64,000 bases of DNA from Pelodera strongyloides (Eukaryota; Nematoda; Chromadorea; Rhabditida; Rhabditidae). The notes below the pieces were generated by a model. The model searched no databases and had not been told where the DNA came from. It saw nothing but the letters and a program-made list of their open reading frames with translations. How positions within the stretch are numbered: the first letter of the stretch is position 1; the number at the start of each line of letters is the position of its first letter. Location of the stretch: assembly GCA_036852015.1 (NCBI GenBank), contig JAANDG010000020.1, positions 310,001-374,000 on the forward strand. The letters are read 5' to 3'. Made by a program: the position numbers and the translations under genes. This document shows positions 55,801 to 64,000 of this stretch, piece by piece.

Positions 55801-58800
55801 GGCTTATTTTTTGTGTTATCTTTTTTCTTTTCTTTTCTTCTATTCTTCTGTGTAATGTATATGATGTTCATGTTGAAATAGCGTAAATTGTTTAAGCAGC
55901 CCTTGCGCCTATTCGTTTCCCTTCTTCTGTTCTCCCGATCATAAGACCATCTCTTTAGACGTTGATCATGGTAATTACGTGATATTCCTTGTCTTGTTGA
56001 ATAAGCCCTTATTCTTCAGGATGATTAACGGTTCTGATGGCCAGCTGTTCCCTCCACTTCTGGAGTCGGGAAAACCGCTCACGCTGTTTGCGGCCCCGGT
56101 TTGCAGGTGAGAGAACCAGTGAACGTGTTTCCATTACTCTACTCTGGCCCTCAGGCGCGCAGCGCGGAAATGCGTAGTCGCGGAAACTAAATTTGCATTG
56201 AAAAATCCGAGACATAGAGAAAACTCTTTTCTGCGTCTCTCTCCGCCTTTCCCTTATTAAACAGCCACCTCTTTTCCGCGGACGCGGTTACGCATTTGGG
56301 CGCTGCGCGCCTGAGAACGTAGTACTTCCAGTGAAGGAGTACTGTAGAGTTTGACCTAGGACGATTAGTCGTCGAAAACGGTGATAAGTTTCCCTTGTTT
56401 GTAGTTGTTCGACTGTTTAGTTGTTCTTTTCGATCGTTGTGTTTCACGGGTTGTGTATTATGACACAATTAAATGAACTAGTAATAAAAACGTGGCAGTA
56501 GGAGTTGTGCGTAGTTTGAGCAGATGCTAGCTCTTCCGCTTATAATGAACATTTGGTTATGTACTTCCTTCTGTTGTAGGTCTGTTTGGATGGAGTACAG
56601 GAGTTTCACCGTGTTCCAGGGAGTGCCTGCGTATCGGTAAGAATTATGTAACTTTGTTGGATGCCATTTGTCGGCCGGTATGGTACCTCTCTTTTGTGTT
56701 ATCTCTCGATATATTATGTTATACCAGTCGGCTCACGCCGCCTGAGGCGACTTACATGGAAATGATTGGTTTAGCATGGGCATACTTATATACAAAGCTT
56801 CAAAAGTATCATAAGAAATACACATAATAGGAAACAATTGCATATGCATACTTCGATATTGAGCAGCGAAACTCTTTTTATACCCGAACACGAAATTTGC
56901 ATAACGCACATCGGTATGCAAATTACGCTACAGTTACTATAATGAGATATAGTTTTTTTTATATATTGCAATCTGTGTCTGACGTAGTCAGAGCAGAGTG
57001 TTCTAGGCAAAAGTAAATTAGAATTTAGGCATTTATTGATTGAAATTGGTTGTAGTTTTCGAGTTTTTTATATTTAGCTATGGTGTGCCCGCGTCAATGT
57101 ACGACCCGTCGCGACCTGAGAATGCAGGCTTCTGCAATAAGAATAACACACCAACATACTTTAACACCTCTCTTCAGATTCGTAAGTTGTTTTTATTTAG
57201 TTAAGTTGAGTGATGTTTATAATTGCGAGCTCGTTAGAAAACCGTTAGCTGGCTCTCTTGATTTCTTTATAACTCTTGAAAGCTGATTGGTTTGAATTTG
57301 TCTTCATGACGACATATGTATTTCCGCTCTTTTGCTCAGGGACACGTATTAATAAGGAAATGGATAGTATGTGTTTCTTTCAAAGTGTATTATTCCAGCG
57401 GGTTGTCTCCCGGCGGGTCTTCTCGACTTTGGACGCTGTCAGCCTGGACAGCCGAGAGTCTACTTGTCACAGGCTCACTTTTTCAACTCACCCAAAGAGG
57501 TATGCTTGGGGTGGTGATATCAGCTTCAATACAGTCTTTAATCTTTTCCAGGGTCTTCTTGGTGCTTCTTTGCGACTAAATATTTGGTTTTGGACACTGA
57601 TGTGGTGTTGTGGGGTGTAACGCTTGAATTGTTAAGTTGCCCAACTTACAACTTCTGATAATAGTTTATTACAATAATAAGGTAGCACTGGTATCGAGAA
57701 TCAAATATGATAGTTGACCCTTGTTTATATACGTTTCCTAGCGAACATTCTAGAACAGACACATATGTCATGCTAGTTAACCTTTTGCCTTTTCGTGTAT
57801 GATGGGCGGTGCTTGAATTGTAGATTCACTGCTTTTATGCTAATAGTAGTGAATAGTGAATATTGTTTTCCAGGTCCATGACTCAATTATTGGAATTGCT
57901 CCTCCTTCTGCTGACCACGATGACACTGTGGTCGATATTGAACCCACAAGCGGTGCCCCGATCAACGCGAAGAGAGTGATGCAAATCAATGTGGGCATGA
58001 AGAAGGGAAATCTTGGGTGAGTGTTTCACATTTGACAATGTTCACAAATTGTTGCGTAGGTAATAGTTACTTATGTGATTGATACAATTTTTTTGCAGCT
58101 TTTTACAGTAGTCACGATTTCTGATCATTTTATTGATGTTTAAGTTTTTGTCCCATATGAGATTGTAAGAAAAAGTGACTTGATTTCTATAACAATGTAA
58201 TCATTTTGAGCGAGGGTGGGAAAACGAAACCCGAAAATATGAGGTTCATGAATAATCATATCCACTAATACAAAAATGATTCACGCAGTGCCCGCTGAAT
58301 GTTAATCAGAAGTCATGTGGTATTGTCCCAAGATCGATTATTAGTATTCGCCCTTCTATAGAATACGCATGTTCAATTTTGGTTCTTTTCAGAGTAATAT
58401 AAGATTTTGTATACAAAGCTTAGACTATTAAGTGTTATTTTTAGATTTTTTATACTTGGATACTGGATACATTCTACAATTCTACTGTAGTTTTCTTATT
58501 CATTCGGGCTTTCTTTAGATGATTTGAATGATCTGATATGATATCTGAATAACTTTTAGTGTTCTGGCGAATACATCCAACATAATCATGCCAGTGTTGT
58601 GGTTGAATGAAACTGCTGTTTTCGATGAAGCGACAAGAGAACAACTGAAGAATGAGCTAGTGGCCACCAAGCACTGGACCTTTGTACTAGGTCAGGGATT
58701 TGTATTTTGCTTTGTTGTAGGATCAGTTACTTCGAAGTAGAGACGGGGGACGGGGGGAGTTGCAAGTTTTGTAGTTAGAGATTACCATTGGCTCGTTTCT

Positions 58801-59518
58801 GTTTTTAATTCGAATTCCCGTATATTATGTCGACACACGGACACACTATCAGACCAAGTTATGTAGTTTCCAAGTTTCCAGCGATGATAAATTTCAACAC
58901 ATTGAATTACCAGTTTTCATTTTTTTTTATGTGTACGTGTATTTCTTGGGTTTCAGGTAGATTAGGGGTCTGAATGATTGATGGGAGCCGATTTGTCCAT
59001 CGTTTTAATAATTATTTTGAATAATGGCTCTTTTAGGTCTTGTATTCATGTTCCTGGGAGTGTGTTCGTGGATGGCTTTGATTGGAATGATGATCGTGCA
59101 CAGTTGTATTAAGGTGAGGGGCTTTACTTGTTTTGTAGTAAAAATTATTGGCATACTGTGTTGTGTGGTTGACTTGCCATTTCGCTGTATCGAACATCTG
59201 GTCGTAGTTATGTTTGAGATGCCATCATATGCGAAATTGCATAAAAGGTGGTGTGCGTAAATGGGGTGTACTGTAGCATACTGTAAAATGGGGTGTACTG
59301 TAGCATACTGTAAAATGTGGTGTACTGTAGCATACTGTAAAATGTGGTATACGTCATCCTGTACGTTGGGACGAGGCATGATAAATCTCCATATGCTACT
59401 TTATCTACCAAATATGTGTGTTTTCTTTCAGTCTGGTTCTGAGGACACTGAGAACCTGATTAACGATGAAGAACCGGAAGAGGGACAATATAATGAAATT
59501 GGCGACGATATACAGTAA
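52825..59518 (+). CDS. SCARB2: LIMP-2/CD36-family lysosomal membrane receptor
   Basis: Sixteen exons: 52825-52941, 53154-53249, 53681-53766, 54149-54299, 54481-54601, 55015-55115, 55448-55516, 55730-55791, 56020-56106, 56580-56636, 57078-57181, 57399-57499, 57874-58016, 58560-58690, 59037-59113, 59432-59518. Total 1590 nt, 529 aa (human LIMP-2 478). The N-terminal membrane helix is LAVLGSVTLLLGILAVTLV. The ectodomain has family signatures: NILNEQDVLRGEKPKVEEIG then PFTFK, MINGSDGQLFPPLL (human MINGTDGDSFHPLI), CRSVWMEYRSFTVFQGVPAY and ENAGFCNKNN. It carries many N-glycosylation sequons. The second helix is VLGLVFMFLGVCSWMALIGM. The cytosolic tail has DTENLI, a [DE]xxxL[LI] dileucine signal for AP-dependent sorting to lysosomes, in the position of ERAPLI in LIMP-2. 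The CD36/SR-B paralogues lack this, so LIMP-2 is preferred. The extracellular role (lipid or enzyme carrier) is inferred. Confidence 0.93.
53456..53637. mobile_element. TTAA MITE, AGCGAAATACC subfamily (LIMP-2 intron 2)
   Basis: TTAA on both sides. The ends are AGCGAAATACCGATCAATTT and AAACCGGCCGGTATTTCGCT. Confidence 0.82.
53949..54122. mobile_element. TTAA MITE, AGCGAAATACC subfamily (LIMP-2 intron 3)
   Basis: TTAA at 53945-53948 and 54123-54126. The ends are AGCGAAATACCGGCCCGTTT and AAACCGACCGGTATTTCGCT. The right end lies only 26 bases from exon 4. Confidence 0.85.
54628..54796. mobile_element. TTAA MITE, AGCGAAATACC subfamily (LIMP-2 intron 5), decayed
   Basis: It starts GGCGAAATACCGGCCGGTTT after TTAA and ends AAACCGGCCAGTATTTCGCT, where the right TTAA has become TTGA. 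Confidence 0.78.
56151..56314. repeat. GC-rich foldback in LIMP-2 intron 9
   Basis: CTCAGGCGCGCAGCGC with AAATGCGTAGTCGCGGAAA on the left arm pairs with TTTCCGCGGACGCGGTTACG, CATTT and GCGCTGCGCGCCTGAG on the right. The arms are about 40 bp. GC content is well above the surroundings. Confidence 0.75.
59261..59345. repeat. 27-bp tandem repeat in LIMP-2 intron 15
   Basis: The unit GGTGTACTGTAGCATACTGT plus AAAATGG/TG is repeated about three times. Confidence 0.85.
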
Positions 59519-59533
59519 ACGACACTTTGTTAA

Positions 59534-59669
59534 AGCGGTATGGCACGTGGTTTGAAACGTGTAATCGAGTGTGCCCTTTTGTGCCTTTCCAACACAATGT
59601 GATACAATTTTATGGTTATTCATTGGAGTTGTCGACTATACGTTTCACAAACCAACCGCCATACCGCCT
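59534..59669. mobile_element. TTAA MITE, AGCGGTAT subfamily, decayed right end
   Basis: After TTAA it starts AGCGGTATGGCACGTGGTTT. The right end, AAACCAACCGCCATACCGCC, is followed by TAAC. It begins only 11 bases after the LIMP-2 stop codon. Confidence 0.7.
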
Positions 59670-60526
59670 AACCTTTTCTCTGTAGGTGGCTACTTCTATG
59701 TATCCATCTTCTTCTACCTACCTACCTACATTTGTCTACCTTTCATAGCCTAAGCCCGCTGACGTGCTCACCGGTGAGCCACCACCGGAATTAGAATATT
59801 GCATAAATTGAGAGGGCTGGCTCATGGCTGAACCACCTCCGGAATTAGCATAGAAGGTATGGGAAGCCCGGAGGTGGTACGAGGAATTTATTAGAAACGT
59901 ATCACAAACATAGGAAATTTCGCGAACCACCTCCGGACTCACCGGCGAGGTATATGCCCTGACCTTTTTTTCTTCCTATCATTTATAGCCATTTTAGAAG
60001 ATGTTAGAATCGAATACGCCATATTATCATGCAATCCAGGAGGAAAGTAAGATTCACTGCAGTTTGTGTAGTTGCATAGTTGCATGACTTTACGACATAA
60101 TGTATGTGGTTAGTACCGGTATTAAACCTGTTTATAAGTTTGCCTGAGTATACAGTATACTTAAGATTAGTCATTTGTCTATTTGCCTTCTGTTTTGGTG
60201 TATCCTGCCTTCTCTGTGTAAGCTTCTGTTCGTTAGATTGTGCATTTTTTTAGTTTATGTGGTTTTCATATTGCGTGTACATTGGTTGCCTTTGTTTCAT
60301 ATTAGTGGTTTTTACTATGGTATTCCTTCTGATTGCAAATAGTCGTTTTTCTACTACGTTGTGTGAATTTGTGATAGACATTCCAGTTAAGTTTTGTAGA
60401 TTTGCGAATCTGTATATTGCCTCATATTATGATTATCATATATATTTTGCGTGCTATTTTTTCCTCGGTGTTTGATTTGTTTGAAACGGTGCATTATAGC
60501 TTCTCCGCTTCTTTACCTTATTTTGC

Positions 60527-60532
60527 AATAAA
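60527..60532 (+). terminator. Candidate LIMP-2 poly(A) signal
   Basis: AATAAA about 1 kb after the LIMP-2 stop, followed by T-rich sequence. Confidence 0.55.
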
Positions 60533-60842
60533 TATTTCATTTTTATGAATTTTACAGTGTCACGTTGTTCGGTTGTCTTTACCATTTGTGTATTTGATGA
60601 TTATGTGCTCATCGCGGTATCTATGTAGTCGCTTCTTCCTCATTGTGAGAAAATTTAGTTCAACCGAAATTGGTGTAGTTCTGTAGTTTGGTGACAATTA
60701 GGAAACTCACTAGTTTTCGTTTCGTTGCTGATTACGCAAGTTATATTCCGCTACGGGCGCTAAGTTCCTTACGGTAACGATTTAGTCTATAATTATAATA
60801 GTGAATAAGATACATAATAGTTGATTTTTTAGTTCTTCCCTA

Positions 60843-63634
60843 ATGTGGAGACGTGGTACTGTAGTCGCTCGTCTATTGGCCAGACGTCATGTAACTGACC
60901 CGCCATCAACACAATGTCTGCCATCCACTAGTAGGGCGGATGTGTACTGTGGAAGTGTGAATCAGAATATAACATCAGTACTGATTAGATGCCTATCGTC
61001 GGCTGCCACGGTGACTGGAGGTTGGTGTTCTTTATAGTTTATTAGATTTTGATTTTGTTAATGATTGTACTACTATATAGTTTAGCATGGTTAGTGTTAG
61101 CCGATGCAACGAGGTTATGTGTGCATGTATTTAGGAATAAGATTGTTTTTCAATAGTGTTCTACGATGTGACAATTAGTCAATTATGCATTGAGTTCCTC
61201 ACTGGCTGGCAGTGAGCTTGGTGTTTATTTTATGAAACTTTTTATTGTAGATGTTATACCAGAGATTGCGGAAGGTGGTGAAGAACCAGTGAAAAAGAAA
61301 CGGGGAAGGAAACCCAAACAGGTTATTGTTGAGTGGATTACGGTTGTTTAGGATATTAGAATCTTGTTTTGGTTAATTTAATATCAAGTGATATTTTTAC
61401 AGTAAAAGTAGCGCGCGCGAAATAACGTATTAATCAACGAAACGTCAGAAGTGTAAAAACATGTTGTATGAAAGTACATAGATTGATAAAAGTGATTTAG
61501 TGAATTGAATAATTGAAATATGTTTAGGTTGTGACTGATGACGATCGAGCCGCTCTATTAGCTATAGGTGAGTGTGACCTATCGTTGTGAACCCCATTTG
61601 TATATTTTCTTATTTTTTATATCAACGACATATGTATTGCAGTATTGTGAGATAGTCTTGTTACACCTTACCTGGAGATCAACCCTCAGTGGCTTGAGTC
61701 AGTTGCAGTTGCATGGACTTGAGTCAGTTGTACCTTATATTTTCTTATTTTTTTTTTATATCAGCGGTGATGCGGCCTCGGCCTACTGATTTTTGAAATT
61801 TTAGGTGGAGCACAACCGTCATCCGCAAAAGCTACGGAAAAAGTCAGTTTCCTTTTTTAAGTTAATTATCGCTGTTAGTTAATTATCGCTTATCAGTGCA
61901 GCCTTTTTTCTTTCATTCATTTATGCCTTGGGCGTGTCTATTTCAAGTGGCTCTAATTTTTATTGAAATTGACTTTCAGGAATCCACTAAAAAGGGCGAA
62001 AGAGAATGGGAGAAATATCTACTGTATATTTTAGCGAAAGAATTTCAGGTAATCATGTTTCTTTGTTTGAACGTTTGTTTGTTTGTTGAATAAGTGATTT
62101 GCCTTTGCATTATTTTTATGATTTCCATCAGTGCTCAGAAGCAGTGTATTTATATGGGATCCCTCAGTTCTTCATAACCGTAGGTGTTTTACAAAATGCA
62201 ACTTTAAATACCCAGTTCGAAATGAGTATTTGTCTTTTTTATGCTTCATCACTAGGTAGAGGCGTTATTCAAAGAAGTATAACGCAAGAATGTTTTAGGG
62301 CGAAAACAAGCGCTATGTTGCAGTGCAGAGTGGGAGACTGGAGCACGCTCTGTTAATTAGGTAAGTGTGTTCCATTGTCATGACGCGTGCATGATATTAT
62401 GATCTAGGTAAGTGTGTTCCATTGTCTTATGACGCGTGCATGATATTATGATCTAGGTAAGTGTGTTCCATTGTCTTATGACGCGTGCTGATATTATGAT
62501 CTAGGTAAGTGTGTTCCATTGTCTTATGACGCGTGCATGATATTATGATCTAGGTAAGTGTGTTCCATTGTCTTATGACGCGTGCATGATATTATGATCT
62601 AGGTAAGTGTGTTCCATTGTCTTATGACGCGTGCATGATATTATGATCTAGGTAAGTGTGTTCCATTGTCTTATGACGCGTGCATGATATTATGATCTAG
62701 GTAAGTGTGTTCCATTGTCTTATGACGCGTGCATGATATTATGATCTAGGTAAGTGTGTTCATTGTCTTATGACGCGTGCATGATATTATGATCTAGGTA
62801 AGTGTGTTCCATTGTCTTATGACGCGTGCATGATATTATGATCTAGGTAAGTGTGTTCCATTGTCTTATGACGCGTGCATGATATTATGATCTAGGTAAG
62901 TGTGTTCCATTGTCTTATGACGCGTGCATGATATTATGATCTAGGTAAGTGTGTTCCATTGTCTTATGACGCGTGCATGATATTATGATCTAGGTAAGTG
63001 TGTTCCATTGTCATGACGCGTGCATGATATTATGATCTAGGTAAGTGTGTTCCATTGTCTTATGACGCGTGCATGATATTATGATCTAGGTAAGTGTGTT
63101 CCATTGTCTTATGACGCGTGCATGATATTATGATCTAGGTAAGTGTGTTCCATTGTCTTATGACGCGTGCATGATATTATGATCTAGGTAAGTGTGTTCC
63201 ATTGTCTTATGACGCGTGCATGATATTATGATCTAGGTAAGTGTGTTCCATTGTCTTATGACGCGTGCATGATATTATGATCTAGGTAAGTGTGTTCCAT
63301 TGTCTTATGACGCGTGCATGATATTATGATCTAGGTAAGTGTGTTCCATTGTCTTATGACGCGTGCATGATATTATGATCTAATCTAACTTTTTTACCAT
63401 AAAGGCAAACATTAACAATGATTTCAGGGCAAAAACAAATTACGCTGTTATGAAAAGGTGCGACTAGTGAAGTTGTTGTGACGCTGATTAAATAGAGTTT
63501 TCGAAACATTGTGTTTTCCTTTACAGATATGCGGTAGAGAGAGATGGCCAGGCTTTGGTCGCTCTTTTGTTGAATCACGCCAGAAGGACCGGAGGAAAAC
63601 AGAGAATATCACCAGAGGAAGATGAGGTTTGGGG

Positions 63635-63676
<42 letters not shown>

Positions 63677-64000
63677 TTATTCTCGGATTGTCGCGACACC
63701 GGTGCTGCAGTACTGTATGTGATGAATGCGGCTTGATTCCTGTTTTGGTGTATTGAAATGGCTTCTTGCAGATGCTATCAGTTGGCTTTTTATTGCTGGC
63801 ACGCCATTTTGCAACTGATTCGGCAAACGGTTAGTTTTTCGTCGTTTTCTTGTGCATCATAGGTCTTAGTTTCATCTCCTAGAATTGAAGCTTTATCTTG
63901 TTTTTTTTTGGTACACAGGGGTGTTTGGACCAGTGTGCATTGGTTTAGTTGTTCATTTGTTGTGTTTTAATCTAATCCAAATGCGCCTAAATTGTGGTCG
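60843..64000 (+). CDS. Unrecognised protein, likely mitochondrial (partial, runs off right edge)
   Basis: Exons 60843-61020, 61251-61321, 61528-61567, 61805-61842, 61980-62048, 62299-62360, 63428-63457, 63527-63626 and 63772-63829 chain in one frame. A further exon probably starts at 63919 and stays open to the edge. The N terminus (MWRRGTVVARLLARRHVTDP) is Arg-rich, without acids at first, like a mitochondrial presequence. A basic KKKRGRKPKQ (AT-hook-like) follows at about residue 75. Then come helical segments: GEREWEKYLLYILAKEFQ, SGRLEHALLI, YAVERDGQALVALLLNHARR and MLSVGFLLLARHFA. The alternating helices could be a pentatricopeptide-like or other solenoid, but I recognise no family. The exon ending at 62360 is followed directly by the 49-bp minisatellite intron. 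Confidence 0.6.
62361..63383 (+). repeat. 49-bp minisatellite, 21 units, each bounded GTAAGT...TAG
   Basis: Units start at 62361, 62408, 62457, 62505, 62554 and then about every 49 bases to 63335. Each reads GTAAGTGTGTTCCATTGTCT, TATGACGCGTGCATGATATT, ATGATCTAG. Units 1 and 14 lack two bases; units 3 and 9 lack one. The first unit begins exactly at the 5' splice site of the intron, and each junction reads TCTAG/GTAAGT. After the array 44 bases lead to the TTTCAG acceptor at 63427. Confidence 0.97.
63636..63676. repeat. (ATT)n microsatellite
   Basis: About 13 ATT units just after the exon ending at 63626. Confidence 0.9.

Larger units (their letters stand above)
59519..60842. other. LIMP-2 3' UTR and upstream region of the last gene
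   Basis: This is 1.3 kb. It contains a decayed TTAA MITE (59534-59669), a CCACCTCCGGA-rich patch (59764-59950) with a GCTCACCGGTGAGC palindrome, and an AATAAA at 60527-60532. Nothing coding is evident. Confidence 0.55.

Noticed and set aside
62361..63383. CRISPR-like regular repeat array
   Set aside because: Units are contiguous with no variable spacers, and the setting is a spliced animal gene; it is a minisatellite.

Overview
The window is animal nuclear DNA. It is AT-rich with many short GT-AG introns, and its protein-coding genes are animal families (GIPC, CCDC134, LRRC59, eIF3a, TDP-43, KCMF1, LIMP-2/CD36). I read exons by eye from frame continuity, splice consensus and remembered family sequences. 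For all six complete recognised genes the chained exon lengths are divisible by three and end at a stop. The short introns, many palindromic MITEs and a 2A-coding non-LTR retroelement suggest an invertebrate, perhaps an early-branching marine lineage. I cannot name the species.

Layout. 1-2065 (minus): 5' part of a GIPC-type PDZ adaptor running off the left edge. 3961-6174 (plus): CCDC134, a secretory/ER protein. 7036-17481 (plus): LRRC59, an ER-anchored leucine-rich-repeat protein. 19187-27099 (minus): eIF3a, 27 exons. 27725-33239 (minus): TDP-43, 15 exons, tandem with eIF3a and only about 0.6 kb upstream of it. 35126-35581 (minus): a possible three-exon small protein. 37755-51123 (plus): a long KCMF1-type ZZ/zinc-finger protein, 21 exons. 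52825-59518 (plus): a LIMP-2/CD36-family lysosomal receptor, 16 exons. 60843-64000 (plus): an unrecognised, probably mitochondrial protein running off the right edge. The genes look like independent housekeeping loci, not an operon; several act in the secretory/endolysosomal pathway or in RNA and translation biology.

The non-coding space is full of mobile DNA. Several MITE families share a TTAA target duplication (termini AGGGAC, AGGGAATATG, AGCGAAAT, AGCGGTAT). One is inserted into its own family and one pair is back to back sharing a TTAA. Two palindromic families with AGAGGCC ends lie in introns of several genes. KCMF1 intron 12 holds a 2.7 kb inverted-repeat element with an 11-bp duplication (Mutator-like geometry). 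Inside it is a 5'-inverted (twin-primed) non-LTR retrotransposon with a 15-bp duplication whose inverted piece encodes a 2A motif. A tRNA-derived SINE with a 12-bp duplication lies in the next intron.

The most unusual single object is the intron at 62361-63427. It consists largely of 21 tandem copies of a 49-bp unit that starts with GTAAGT and ends with TAG, so every junction looks like a recursive (ratchet) splice site.
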